This document shows positions 1 to 12,251 of a stretch of DNA of 64,000 nt, piece after piece. A program made the position numbers and the translations under genes. The stretch's first letter is position 1; every line of letters starts with the position of its first letter. The notes below the pieces were generated by a model that saw only the letters and a list, made by a program, of their open reading frames with translations, was not told where the DNA came from and ran no database searches. This stretch comes from Ceratodon purpureus (Eukaryota > Streptophyta > Bryopsida > Pseudoditrichales > Ditrichaceae), in assembly GCA_014871385.1 (NCBI GenBank), contig CM026426.1, forward strand, positions 89,166,250-89,230,249, written 5' to 3'.

Positions 1-490
1 TTATGAAATCACCCGCTGTCCATATAATGAACCGTTTTTCCAATTTTGATTACTCCGATCAGAGTCAGTTGCATTCGTCCCAACTAGGTAGATGCATATA
101 TGTTGTAACCAAATACTTTACTTAACAGATAAATTGTCAAAGAAAATACAAAAAACTCTACACTGTAAATGGAATGGCATAAATGGAACCCGAGAGTTGT
201 TTGAATCATAATCATGATCGAGAACAATACATTATGAGGAATTTGACAAGTCGGAAATAAAACATTCATGGTGCATCAAGCTGTCGTGATCGACATTACA
301 CATGCAAGTCTAGTGAGTCCAATGCATTCATTTGTTATACTAGTCACTTTTGAATTTCTGGAAACTTCTATCAACCCTGGTTCCCTGAAGCAGATTTTAT
401 GCTCTTTCTTTCTGTCTTCTTCTTCCTCCTGAACTTCTTCGTTGGTACTCACTTTGCTCTCTCAAACCGATCACCTTTTTGTTTTGCACC
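1..490. other. Upstream region of the first gene
   Basis: No gene is visible in the first 400 bases. From about 400 to 490 the plus strand is rich in C and T and lies directly before the ATG at 491, which sits in a CACCATG context, so this part is probably the promoter-proximal leader. I see no convincing TATA box. Confidence 0.4.
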
Positions 491-2646
491 ATGTCTACCC
501 CGGAAAACACGCCCCTTGTCGATACCAACCGCGTGGAAAAGGTGAAGGTGGAAGTGCCGACGGTAGAAGCCAGGGCAGGCTCAGGCGAAGGCAGTTCCCA
601 CGAAGAATTTAGTGTTGCCCATTTCGATTACGAACAGAGCCATCTCCCGATATGGAAAGACGCTGCAATTCGACGGGGAGGACGTTATCAACATGTCAAG
701 GATGCACCGAAGGAGATTTGCTGTTTGATCAGATGGATTGCGAGAGTACGCGACTTCCAGAAGGTCTCTGGACTACAATGCCCAGATTTTATTTCCGTAA
801 CGAAGTTGGTGTCGCCGACTTGGGAGGGGGAGTGGACACCGCATGCGCTTCTGTCCTTTCAGGCGGCTGCAAACGCAGCTGCTATCTTCCATCCTCCACG
901 AGCTCCGGGCGCAGATAGTCGTGGAGCAACTGTGGCCCCTGCCGCAGTTGTTGACCGTGCTCCAGCCGCCGGTTCTCTTGGACCTCGTGAGAGTGAATTC
1001 CCCGTTGCACCTCCTGTTGTACCTCCAGAATTTGAAGTCCCAATCCGGGCCATAGAGGAGCGCACCCCAGCCGCCAATGCCATATTGGATCGCCATGGAC
1101 GTCGTCGTCTTCGCGTAGACTCTCCACAACCCTACGAAGATCGTCCTGCCACAAGAATTCGCGCAGACTCTCCTGTTTCTCAGGAAGATCGCGGTGTACG
1201 TCATTTTTCTAGCACAGACGGCCCTGCAGGTGCGAAAAATGTTTTACCTTGTGAAGTCAGCCCCCGCGCAGAGCGTCCCGCGGCATCAGTCGGAGCAAAA
1301 CCTGTTCGCCTCCGTGGCCTCAACGACGAGTTCCTCAGTGACCATCTCGGGATCCCTCTTTCCGCTATGAAGAGGACTGTACCTCGGAATTGTAACACAG
1401 ATCCGACCCTTCCAATAGTTAGGGTTTGTATCGGAGAAGGTAGCTCTACACGTCCCCCAAGGTACAGTTTCATACAATTTCTTGAACTTAATTAGTTTTT
1501 TTCAGTAAAGTACATTACGAGTCTAAAACTAATAAGGATATGGGAAATTTATCGAGTATTTGTTGCTTCATCAAAAGAAACAGAATGTTCTCTGCTATTT
1601 AGTTTTCTACTCGGAACTGAAAAAATAATGTAGGAAATTTCAACTCGTTATTGACTGTTTTACAAACCTTTTTCGGCATGTTGTGGAAAAGATGCGTATG
1701 CAAAGCATTATGTGTAGTAGAATGTATCTGGAAATGGGGTAATGATCAATTGAGGTCTGTTTGGGTATTTTAATCCTACAAATTTCTGTTGTAAACATTA
1801 GTACTTTGCGAGGTAATCTATGTTGTCGTGCAAACTGTAACCATATCTGTTTACTGCCGATGATGTCGTTGCTTCCGTCACTCTGTGTAATTTAACTGCA
1901 TGTATTAATTTTGTTTATGAAAATGTGAAGTGTTTAAAAAAGACCATGTGCATTTCAGCCGTTTTTATGAATGAACTAATATGAACGATAAGCTGCTGAT
2001 TTTACAGACTCTTGTGGAGAAAATTTAGTGCAAAACTTCGGAACTATGTATCATTACCTATATCGTTGTGCAGGAACATATAGGTTTTCATAGAACAGTA
2101 TAAGCAATTATATACACTTGTTTGTTTAGTACTTCTGGATGATTTAAAACGTAATGAATCTGTTAGTTCTCACTTTGATGAAAGGCCTCTTCTAGTTAGA
2201 TTACTGACATTCCTGATCTGTTTTGCAGAGAACTTTACTCTCCGCGTATTCCCCCGCGAGTCCGAGTAGTGTTGGAGGACTTAAGGGCAAAGGAGAAAAA
2301 GGTAGTACCGAATAACAACACGTACAGAGTGGCAAGCGATGCAGAGGAAAGAATCCGTCAGCGTGAAGTAGCTGAAGCTGAGCAACCTGCAATTCATCGA
2401 TCGCGAACGAATCCAACACCGACACGGAGAATTCAGAAGCAGACAAGGACAGGTGCAAAGCCAGCAAGTGAACACTACTCGTCTCACATGATGAATGATA
2501 GAAAACAACGCGGAGCCTTTCTTACTTCTCCCACAGTACGAGTTCAATACAACGACTTCATTGATGATGACTTCAACGAGTTTTTTGACCACGTGGTTTT
2601 GTCTTCTGGAACTGATTTCACAGATGACGATGAGCCTGGGAATTAG
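491..2646 (+). CDS. Hypothetical plant protein, two exons, intact
   Basis: I read exons 491-1461 and 2229-2646, giving 463 codons including the stop. The intron begins GTACAG and ends TTTTGCAG, and it splits an Arg codon so that both exons stay in one frame with no internal stop. I chose ATG 491 over upstream non-ATG starts because of its CACC context. Residues 45-130 look like a folded region containing the motif LIRWIARVRD. Residues 130-320 are rich in Pro, Ala and Arg and contain repeated RxDSP motifs, so they are probably disordered. The C-terminus is strongly acidic (FIDDDFNEFF, then TDDDEPGN). I recognise no known domain. It is one of few intact frames in the window. A possible relative of its RWIA motif lies in the minus-strand pseudogene near 39.7 kb. 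The gene structure is well supported; the function is unknown. Confidence 0.7.
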
Positions 2647-4436
2647 GTACCGCACTTCTTCTACTGGATGCTACTTCAATTCTAGCGTGCAACGATGTTG
2701 AAGAAAGATCGAGGGCTGTATTGGACAAAGGTTACGTCTACCACTTGTAAGATCTCAGCTCGGTTAAATTGGCCTATGTTAGAACCTCAAGTTTTTTAGT
2801 GATCATCTGTTGCTAGTTTGCATACTGTTCGGATGTGTTGTGAATTTTTACAGTAAGACTGATCAGAGTTAGCAGTATCCTGAAACAGTACGAAGTCTAG
2901 CTCGTTTTTTGTAATAGCTAACCGAAACTTTTTCGACACTGTGGTTTCTACCGTATTATGGTCACTATTATCGGCAGTATAGTGTTAGCTTTAAAACTAA
3001 AGATGATAAAAACTAAACGTACTACTGCTTTGAATTAGATTCAGCTTATTAATGTGCGATTTATAATCGAGGTTGAGGATAAAACCTGACTCTGCTACAC
3101 CGTTGTATGTCTTTAGAAGTAACTAAAGGATATGAGACGTAATGAACCAGGAAATTCGTAAACAGTATCGAAATAATCAGTATATCTGATAGTATAAACG
3201 AATGGTTTTTTTAATGATGGGCAGGAATGGCTATAATGGGACTTCAACCCTAAACCAAACTAACTGTAATAGATGCTGCAGTGTATTGAAAATAAAACGT
3301 ATGTTAACCGAAGCCTGGACTTTTGTAAACAATAGCTGATGACACTCAGTGCAAGGGTAACTGGTAACCAAACATAATAATCACTATAGATGCAAGTCAA
3401 TTCTCAGTCTAACATTCAAACCAAACTCATGTAAATTACGTAAACAGTAATGTATGCGATTTCTCCGTGTTAGTACATGCTTACTTGCAGAACTGTAGAT
3501 GTGATACAAATGTAAGTCTGCAAACAGGTAGTGAAGAAAGATAATGTGAATCATTGAAAGGTCCTAACGAAATATTGTTACTGTGAAGTAGAGATATGTT
3601 TGAAGAAATAAAACAAACATCAGAACAAAGATAAGAAAGTAAGATGATGAATTGTTGGATGAGAGTGGTGAACTTGTACTCTTCACATCTGAAATGTAAA
3701 CATGAGCAGAATGTAAACAACAAACGTAAATTGCCAGATCAATGCTAGAATCGCATTTGGAAAAATTAGGTTCAATCCTTGGGCAAGGATAACACATTAA
3801 CCTGTAAACAACGTTGCAACAGAAGGTCGTTCTTGCATTAACTAATTTTTTAAGGTAATTTGTAAGGAAGGGCAAGGATAAGCGTCTGTTTGTAGTATCA
3901 GTACTATGTTAGAAGGAAATGAGATTTTCGCAGTATAGGCTTCCTACTATTCCCGGGATCACTGCTAATGTTTATATTGTACTGGCCGAGAAGAAACTGT
4001 TTAGTTTATTATGAGTATTCTACAATGCACACTTAATATCCATTTGATGTTAAAAGATAGACTCATGAAGAAGTAGTCTGTTCTTTCGAGGAATTCTATA
4101 AGTTCAACGGATACATACTAGGAAAAAGTGTAATCTCTGTCTTGGCTGTTGATTATCCGATCTCCTGTCACCGCAGGTACTCATTCACCTCATCTGTGTA
4201 TGTGCTCTGAAAATGTAGTACTGCGTCACAGAGTCATGTTAATCGGGAAAGTCACAACTCAATAAAAATCAAAATAACTGAAGTCAAAATGCAAACAAAA
4301 CGGGGTAGTGGACTGAGGTTTTGAACATTCCAGAGTGGGGTTTCCAATGTTTTGCTTACCTCCTCTAAGAGGCAAAATACTCATTCCGACGCATCTCTCT
4401 CTTTGCCTGTCATTGACCAATGAGGTTAATTTGTTC
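2647..4436. other. AT-rich intergenic DNA
   Basis: This stretch separates two convergent genes. It has many A/T runs and only short frames on both strands, with no coding-like composition, tRNA, TIR or LTR that I can see. It presumably holds the 3' UTRs of the flanking genes. Confidence 0.5.
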
Positions 4437-4832
4437 CTAGAATCCAGGGTTGCGACTGCAATCAGACACAGGGGATGACTCTTTGCTGCTACCTACATCT
4501 CCCGGAAAAGAATTGGAGTCGGTGGAGACGAATTGGTGGAAGTCGTTGGAGTTCTTCTCAGGTACGTCATCATCAATGACGATGGGGTTGCCGGCGCTCC
4601 GCCCGGGAACGAGGCTCCGGAGCTTCTCCTGACACAAGTATTCTGAGAAATGCAAGCCACAGGCGTCCCCCAAATCAAGAACCTCCCGTTGGCAGAAAGA
4701 ACTCCATCGAAACTCGTTAGAAAATTCAAGTAGTTTACCAAGGGTTGGAACGTCTGGGAGAACCAAACCCTCTTTCTCTCTGCGCAAATGGACCGCAGAC
4801 AACCACCTAAGGAGATCGGATTTTTCCATCAT
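4437..4832 (-). CDS. Small hypothetical protein, intact
   Basis: This is an uninterrupted frame of 131 residues from a double Met start. The N-terminal half has regular spacing of Leu, Trp and Phe (DLLRWLSAVHLRREKEGL, then KLLEFSNEFRWSSFCQREVL), which suggests a helical folded domain. The C-terminal third is Ser/Asp/Pro rich and contains the acidic patch NPIVIDDDVPE. No family is recognised. It may be a single-exon gene or one exon of a longer gene, since nothing obvious follows it on either side. The balanced composition and lack of stops over 396 bases argue for real coding sequence. The plus-strand frame over the same bases is its shadow. Confidence 0.5.
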   Translation of the reverse strand: MMEKSDLLRWLSAVHLRREKEGLVLPDVPTLGKLLEFSNEFRWSSFCQREVLDLGDACGLHFSEYLCQEKLRSLVPGRSAGNPIVIDDDVPEKNSNDFHQFVSTDSNSFPGDVGSSKESSPVSDCSRNPGF

Positions 4833-6900
4833 GAGAGCAGAGTAGAAAAAGAAGTCGCGACTAGAACTCCGATACAGCTAGTTGATACACTTCAAGAGAC
4901 TCGGCGAAACAGTTCTGAGAGTGCGCAGGAGCAGTCCAGTATACAATGACATTGAAAACAAAGGTGACCCACTGAGAATTCCTGAAACATCGTATACTGT
5001 AATGTAACTATGAAAAACACTTTGGAGTGCGGCTAACACCTAGAGTCTGATGCTTAGGTAATTATGGAAGCTTGGGTCCATTCAGTACGTTGAAATCTCC
5101 AGCACAGTGGTGTGAATTAATTATAAGATCCATATCATAATACTCTTATGTGAAAGCATTTTCATTTGGATTAAATCTTTGGAGAAGTGAAGACAGCGAT
5201 CTTCCAGCACTGTAAAGGTACAGGGCACTTGTAATTTTACATCATGTATGTACACATATCTCCTGATTATCACATGATGTTTGATCAGGAGCTGTTTACT
5301 CTAGTTCACAAACCAGATTTAATTCTCCTCCAAATACATTTATATAAAGTTTTTTCTTTTGTTTTTTGGAGTTTTTTATAATTCATTTCAAGTTTGTTTC
5401 AATTTTGTTAAGCTGAGTAGCAGATTCTGTTTTTATAATCAGTTTTCGTGATAAAGATGCTGATAAAGAACATAGAAGTCATTCAGTCCTTTAGTAATGA
5501 AACTCATAATTTTGGTTTTGTTTATAAAATGATATGCAATAATCACAATATTTTTTTCTGGTATTAGACACTTTCAAAATGATAAAAAAATAATAGAACG
5601 ACGAATATTTATGTTAATGACCTTTTCAAATGAATTTATCATCCTTCCTTAATGTATCATTTAAACTGGATATTTGTCCGTTTTGCATTCACCCACTTTT
5701 TTTAGTTCATTATCTTTCCTGAACACATTTAAATTAGTCACTCGTTCTACTCTCCTTCATGTCTTTCTTTATCTTTTACTTTTTTACTTTTTTTCGCCAT
5801 TTTTTTTAATATTTTTTTTTGGAATAAGAAAATGTAATGAAACCCTCTTAATAAAAAAAAATGTCAGAAACAATAGATCCTTACATAAGAGTGATTTACG
5901 GAATTCCGATATTCGGATGTGATTATTGTGAACGTCATATCTCTGAACAGTACGTCATAATGAGCATGATCCCACATGAAATGAATTTTATGGAAACCCA
6001 TTTCTATGATCAACCCATGCTGACACTATCGACAGCAGTTCACGTTTTTGTGCAGAGTGTTCATGCTTTTCAATCTATTGTTTCATGAAAACCATCGTGT
6101 TGTTTGCAGATGAACAATTGATTTTCTGTTTGGAGGTCTCGAAACTATTATTAATTCAGCGTCGTGTTTGATGATGCTTACGTTTCTGAAAAAAACGTGT
6201 TAGTATGTACTGGATAAATTGATTGAGAGTCTGCAATTCAGTCTAGTAGATTTTGCAAGTTAATATTTTCCCAGTTGGTAGAAAATCATTCCTATTATCG
6301 TTTAATTAAATTTCTTATAAAAAAGAATCCAAAGATTATTTTTATTTATAATTTTTTTCGAAATGACAGAAAAATACCTTGTGTGTGTTGTCTGTTGAGA
6401 AAGAAAAAATAAAAATATAAAAGTAAACAGAAGTAGGAAAAAATGGAAATTAGTTATTGCAATAGCAGGCACCAAAGGTTCCAATACTGGTGGCGGACTT
6501 CTGATTTATGAACATTGCAGTAGAGTGAATTAGGCCTAGTCGAAGATATGGTTGAATTAACAGTTCTGGAGCATTCCTTGAGTAGGTTTCGGAATCTAGG
6601 CGGAGAGTTCCAGTGGTGGATTTCAATCTGACATCACCAAAATGAACATTGTGGGGTCATCGCAACAGCAGGTAATAGGCATCTTCCATATCAGGTCGAC
6701 GAGAAAAGCAGGCTGGTTCGAACATGATGTTCAAACTAGGTCCCTGCGTACATATTGCATTCTGACTGTTCCCGTCAAAGTGACCAACTATTGCCTCGTT
6801 GGCTCGAAGGAAAGCCTGCAACTAAGGACGCTGCGACACATCACTGCGAGTCCCCTGTGCTTAACCCACAAATGACAAATAGTCCTTTTTAGAGTCACTT
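4833..6900. other. AT-rich non-coding DNA
   Basis: Long T- and A-rich tracts (for example 5340-5400, 5755-5865 and 6330-6430) dominate. Short frames here are mostly Phe/Leu/Ser/Ile/Lys and look non-coding. I see no mobile-element termini except those that may belong to the Copia remnant beginning near 6.9 kb. Confidence 0.5.
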
Positions 6901-7111
6901 GGGACAGACATTGGACAAATTGTCATTTACTGCTACGCCTTGTTGGACACAATTCCTACTAGTGTGAGGCAGCTGGACGTTTTGATCCGAATACGTTTCC
7001 TCATTATAAACCAATCTGGAGACAATATCTGATAATACAATTGATTCTCAAACGATTGGAGATATTGGCTTTCCTCAGAATTTACAAAGTCCAGCTTCGG
7101 CACAACTGCCA

Positions 7112-8944
7112 GTGCTACATCCTTCATCTGAAGACATTACTGAAGTTTCTTCGTCATCACTGGAAGATATATCTTCTCAACCATCACTGCAATTGATAGC
7201 AGATGTGGAGACTGAAGTCATTTCTGATCTTGAGACTGTTACTCCAGTGGGAGTTTCTGGACACATGAGCAATGCACGAGATAGCTCTACACCACAATCT
7301 GAACCCATTCGACCAAGGTTTCGCTCAATGACGGATCTTCTTGACAACACTATTCGTCAACCAGGTTATTCTATTACTGATCAAAATTTTGGTACTCCTG
7401 AATCTTCGGCGAATTTAAGCTTTTGTTCTTCTCAACCTTCTGTTGATGACGCTGCTATATTTGAAATCGAGATTCCAAGTTTACTTGACCAAGAGGAACA
7501 GACACGTTCTTTTGCTTTACTCGCTGCTATGGATGAAATTTTCAAGGACCGCCAAACTTATATTCAAGCAATGAATTCTCCACAAGCTGATCAGTGGAAG
7601 GAAGCAATGAACAAAGAGTATCAATCTCTTATAGAGAATAATACGTGGACTTTCGTTCACCTACCTCCAAACCGCAGTGTTATACAAAATAAGTGGGTAT
7701 TCAAGATTAAGTACAAGACTGACGGTGCAATTGATAAATTCAAGGCTCGTTTAGTGGCAAAGGGATTTACCCAAAAAGCAAGCATTGATTACTTGGAAAC
7801 TTTCAGCCCGGTTATTAAACACCAGTCTATACGAGTGTTACTTGCCACTGCTGCTGAGAAGAAAATGCAATTACGTCAATTCGACATTGGCACAGCTTTC
7901 CTTAACGGTGACCTTACCGAAGAAATTTATATGAAGCTACCTGTTGGCTTCATTTCTCCTGATCATACAGACCTTGTATGCAAATTACATCGCAGCCTGT
8001 ATGGACTCAAACAATCATCTCGACAATGGAATCGCAAGTTCGACAATTTTCTGAAGACTTTTGACTTACGACCCAGCAAAGCCGATCCATGTGTGTATCA
8101 CAATGCTTCAGACCGAGTTACATTTGACATCTTCATTCACCAAACGAGGTACATTGAGGACATACTCAACCGTTTTGGTTTACTTGATGCAAACCCTATC
8201 GTTTGCCCTTCTGATCCTCATGTGCGTCTCATGAAAGGTGACGACGCTACTGATCCACTTACCACCGAACCTTTCAATGAAGCCCTTGGTTGCTTAATGT
8301 ACGCTATGGTAATCTCTCGTCCAGATATTGCCTATGCGGTATGCAAAGTCTCTGGTTACCAAGCCAGACCTCGAGAATCTCACTGGGCTGCTATAAAACG
8401 AATTTTCCGTTACCTCAAGGGCACCAAATCCTGGGGAATCTGCTACTCTGGACGTAATAGAGACATGGCACTTACAGGTTACTCTGATTCTGATTTTGGA
8501 GGCGACCTTGACTACCGGAAGTCTCGTACTGGATATGTTTATCTTTATGGGAATAGTGCTATTTCATGGGCAAGTATTCAACAAGGGACTGTTGCTGATT
8601 CAACAACTGTTGCTGAACTCTATGCCATGGCCATGACGTCAAAGGAAGCATACTGGTTGGGATCTCTCCTCGACACACTTAACCTCCCCTGTTCTCGACC
8701 TATCACAATTCTCCGCGACAATCAAGGAGCTATCGCCCTTGTCAAGAACCCAGTTTATCACAAACGAACCAAGCATATTGACCTGAAATATTTCTTTGTT
8801 CGTGAGTTCTGGGAGTGTAAGCACGTTGATTATATTTATATCAACACCAAGGATCAGGCTGCAGATGCTTTCACCAAGCCACTACCTCGTGACTCCTTCT
8901 ACAAGTTCCGACAGATGATTGGCATGACAAATTTTCCATCATAA
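7112..8944 (+). pseudogene. Copia polyprotein, RT and RNase H part, active site deleted
   Basis: The frame encodes about 610 residues. A low-complexity linker (residues 1-150) is followed by a Copia-type reverse transcriptase region: QWKEAMNKEYQSL, NKWVFKIKYKTDG, KARLVAKGFTQ, FDIGTAFLNGDL and LYGLKQSSRQW. The RNase H region follows (TGYSDSDFGGD, SRTGYVYLYG, TTVAELYAMA, then ILRDNQGAI and KHIDLKYFFVRE). Between CVYHNASDRVTF (to about 8130) and IHQTRYIEDIL the usual segment with the catalytic YVDD motif is absent, while the reading frame is kept. In Copia elements this segment is roughly 60-80 residues. The gene therefore cannot make an active reverse transcriptase, although the rest has no stops. 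The start shown is only where the open frame begins; it continued further upstream originally. Confidence 0.85.
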
Positions 8945-9007
8945 AACACTCATTTAACAAGTGGGAGAATATAGATACTGAGTTAGAATGTGTTGAACGA
9001 GTGGGAG

Positions 9008-9256
9008 TGTTGGATGGTTACGTTCATCACATTCAACCACGTTCATTCTTCTCTTCTAGGGTTTCAATGTACTTAGTCTAGCTTTCTTCTTGATTAGTTT
9101 AGTCTTTCATAGTAACAGTTAGTATCTGCGTAGCGCTGCATGTTCTGGGAGAACTGTAGAGTGATGGTGCCGTTTGTAGGTGTTTTATGAAGTGTACTCA
9201 CGTTACTGTAGCATAATTGAATAAAGGATCAGAGACTTCTATGTGTATATTCTTAT
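9008..9256 (+). repeat. Probable 3' LTR of the Copia remnant
   Basis: It starts with TGTTGG directly after a purine tract, as Copia LTRs do. It contains a polyadenylation-like AATAAA at 9220-9225. The right edge is set only by where LINE coding sequence appears, so truncation by the LINE is possible. Confidence 0.55.
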
Positions 9257-9274
9257 GTATGTATCCTGTAAGAC

Positions 9275-10695
9275 TTGAAAGAATTAAGATCAGCAGATAA
9301 ACTTCAATACTACCTGCCACCAACCCTCAACACTAGTAAGATTGCCCTATTGCCTAAAGGGGGCGACACGACACTTCTCAACAACTACCGTCTCATCTCG
9401 CTCATGGGAATAGAATATAAAATTTTGGGCAAAATCTATGCTACTCGGATGCTGCCTCACCTTCCGACATGGATTAGAACCTCTCAATCACCCTTCGTCA
9501 AGGGGACCACATTTTCGACAATGTTTTCCTTGCTTTTGAGGCGATGGCGTATGCAGTGGAGAGCGACCAGAAACTTCTCATGCTCCTTCTGGATTTCCAG
9601 AAGGCTTACAACTGTGTCAGTTGGTCGTTCCTTCGTGCCACAATGTTGCATATGGGATTCTCTCCGCTCTGGACAGCTCGAGTCATGACCCTGTACAACA
9701 ACGCATATGCGTCAGTCACGCTGAACGGGGTGACAGGATCAACTTTCTTGTTGGAGAGATCCATGCGCCAGGGATGCATCCTGGCGCCGTACCTCTACCT
9801 TCTGGTTGCCGCTGTACTCGGCTATATGGTCGAAGACCCGCAACGAGCAGTGGCTGGCCTCAAATTACCTGACGGATCTCGTACCACCAACCTCATGTTT
9901 GCAGATGACACAAATTTCCTTCTTGAGGGTACGGAAACCAATCTCGACACAGCCATGCAAGTCCTCAATACCTTTTGTGAAGCCTCGGACGCCAAGCTGA
10001 ATGAGAACAAATCAGTGGCTATTTGGGCCGGCCGGCAACCCCATGATTGGACGTGGCTCAATGATCCAGGAATAGTCTGGCTGGCCGAAGGCGCCAGTAC
10101 AAAGTACCTTGGCTACCCGATTGGGTTCAATATGAACTCAACTGACCAGGATAGGAAGGTGATCATGAAGGTCACGAACCAGCTCACGAAATGGAGTCCG
10201 AGGAACCTCTCCATGGCTAGTCAACACTTGATTGTAAATCAGGTGCTTCTCGCTTCGATCTGGTTTCGTTGTAGTTGCGCGAGCCTGACATATTCAGCCT
10301 TCAAGCAGATACGAGGCATTGTGAGAGATTACCTCTGGGGAGCACTCGACCCGGCCATGCAGGCCAAGGCTCTTTTGACCAAGCTTCTCATTCGGGGCTT
10401 ATCACCAAGGTACGCCCCTTGGAAAACTACTGTCCGTTATCCGGTCAGCCAGACCCGCCTCACAGGCGGTGGGAAGTGGACCGCAAATGCGCATTTCGTT
10501 TTGCAATCCAAGGCTGCACCATTAGCAGCTCCACCCCTATTGAAAGCGGCTCATAAGGCTTTCAACACCATCCGCAGAGGTTTAGAACAAATCCATCCTA
10601 AAACCTTCTACGAGAAACTGAGGCAGCCCATATTTGCTAATTCACTTATCAGAAGCAGTACTGGGACGCCTGATGGTTGTGAACCGATGACATAA
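9275..10695 (+). pseudogene. LINE reverse transcriptase, frameshifted
   Basis: The first part (9275 to about 9500) carries the finger motifs SKIALLPKGGD, NNYRLISLMGIEYKIL and QSPFVKG. The frame then shifts by one base near 9500 into the next frame, which continues FDNVFLAFEAMAYAVE, LLDFQKAYNCVSWSFL and RQGCILAPYLYLL. The catalytic FADD is intact at 9898-9909, with SVAIWAG and KYLGYPIGF following. The order and motifs match plant L1-type reverse transcriptase. The copy is dead because of the frameshift and the missing 5' end, but the palm motifs survive. Later parts (after about 10400) diverge into low-similarity sequence. Confidence 0.85.
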
Positions 10696-11207
10696 TTGCG
10701 TACATGGCAGAAGAACCAGGCTTTTTACTTATGGGATATTTGGGATTATGCACGTCAAGATTGGCGGACCTTGGCAGATCTTCGCCACCGAGTTCGTTTG
10801 TGAGATATCAAGCGCCAACGTCACGCCATTTTCACCAGCATCCCATGGAATCTGGAAGGATATCACTCCACCAGGTAGGGGACTGGGTAACCTTCGACCT
10901 CGAAGGCCCGGTGCAGGAGGTTTATCACTTGCACGGTAGCACAAGGCGCCGTTTCCAAGCAAGACTGTACCACCGCCTTCAATCCAAACAGTTACTCCCC
11001 GAACACGGGGAAACACCCCTTCCATGAGGACATACAAAGCCGGTGCGTATTCTCATCACCAAGGGTCTCGCAGACAGAGTTTGCAACTATAACCCCAAGG
11101 AATCGGTGAATTCAAGTGACAAGAGAGTATGGCTCTAGGGTCAAGTTCCGGTTTCACAGCTCCCCTGGGACCCGGTTGAGTGGCGTTGGAAACGGTTTGG
11201 GACGGAA
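10696..11207 (+). pseudogene. LINE linker region, frames broken
   Basis: Open frames overlap in all three registers and none dominates. Near 11040-11207 one register gives the LINE-like run PVEWRWKRFGTE that continues past the CACTA insertion. I take this as the decayed linker between reverse transcriptase and zinc knuckle. I see no RNase H signature. Confidence 0.5.
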
Positions 11208-11240
11208 CACTACAAGGAAAATGGGCTGCGAATCAACTAA
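11208..11240 (+). repeat. CACTA left terminal inverted repeat
   Basis: CACTACAAGGAAAA followed by a GGGCTGC/AATCAACT block. It matches the right end at 14671-14703 in inverted orientation, with a few mismatches and one small gap. Confidence 0.85.
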
Positions 11241-11378
11241 AAACCAAGTGATCTGTGTTGGTTCCAACAGGGGGCCGTGCTGTTAGTTGATTTGCAGCCC
11301 ATAATCAAGATAGCCGATTTTCCGAGTCAGGGAGCAAGTAAAATGTGTTGATGCGGAGGTTGGGGGGAATTCCCGCTG

Positions 11379-12200
11379 ATGACGTGGTCATCTCCGTGGC
11401 CTGTGATAAGAGTGGAAATACCCGGGTTGATACTAGTGAGAGTATTTGAAGAAATGAAGACGACGGCACAAGGTACTAACTTAATCTTGTGGAGCCGTTT
11501 GTGTTTGCGTGGTTGGGGTTTAGGGTTTCATTCGGAGGCTCGCCATGACGAGCAGGTGGCTGCGATGGAGGCTTGACGGAGGCGGGCGATTGAGCAGAAC
11601 CAGGCGGTGAAGATGGACATGGTGAGTGAGCTCGATTATTTGGAATTTTGTGTTTCGATTGTGTAGAATTATTTGTGTATTTTATGTGTAATTAGGGGTG
11701 GGAGGTGAGGTTGGAAGTTGTAGGTTTATGTTAGGTGGTGTCAGGATGTGTGCGTTGCGGAGTTAGATTTTATGTAGGATTTTGACTTGCATTGTTTGCG
11801 TAGGCTGCTACAAAGCGGAAGATGGGATTATCGGACGATGAAGGGGATTCTGACATCAGGCAGCTTTGCTAGTTATGCCTCGAGAAGGACCTCTGAGTTT
11901 TATACTTCGAAGCAGCAGAAAGTTGAAAGTGTCTGTCGTCGAGGTATGCACTTCTCCGGCAGTTAATTGATCAGTTTTCAGAAGTGGAAAACGTGAAGGC
12001 CCAGGTTCTCGTGCTGTACAGGTGTGCCTTTTGCTTGTGCAATTAGATACTTGGTCGTGAAATGCTGGCAGAAGTTGTCAGGGATTGCCGCGTTATGTCC
12101 TTTCTGTCAATATTAACTGGCAAAAGATCGGCTGATTACCCAAGCGTTTTGTGCTTGTCCTTGTTTATCTCTGCTGTATGTGATGGTTCGTTTTTATAAT
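11379..12200 (+). other. Captured gene 5' region inside CACTA, unclear exons
   Basis: The GC content rises and several splice-like sites appear, for example an acceptor-like TTTGCGTAG near 11803, followed by coding-like sequence at 11805-11953. This is plausibly the 5' exons and introns of the captured aspartic-protease gene. I cannot assign residues to the protease N-terminus with confidence. Confidence 0.3.
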
Positions 12201-12251
12201 CGAGACGGAGAAGAATAAATTGCTGATCAACTCGTAGGTGTATAATTGCAG

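Larger units (their letters stand above)
6900..9256 (+). mobile_element. Ty1/Copia LTR retrotransposon remnant
   Basis: The region holds the 3' half of a Copia polyprotein (7112-8944), then a purine-rich tract ending GAGTGGGAG at 8999-9007, which fits a polypurine tract. An LTR-like sequence then begins TGTTGGATGG at 9008. The LTR probably runs to about 9256, where LINE sequence begins; its 3' boundary is uncertain because no clear CA end or target duplication is visible. No 5' LTR, gag, protease or integrase was recognised, so the element is 5'-truncated or diverged. A TAA at 7007-7009 interrupts the polyprotein frame upstream. Confidence 0.8.

Noticed and set aside
773..1477. Long open frames on the minus strand and other plus frames across the first gene
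   Set aside because: They are shadows of the 491-1461 exon; they lack splice logic and have atypical Arg/Gly/Pro composition.
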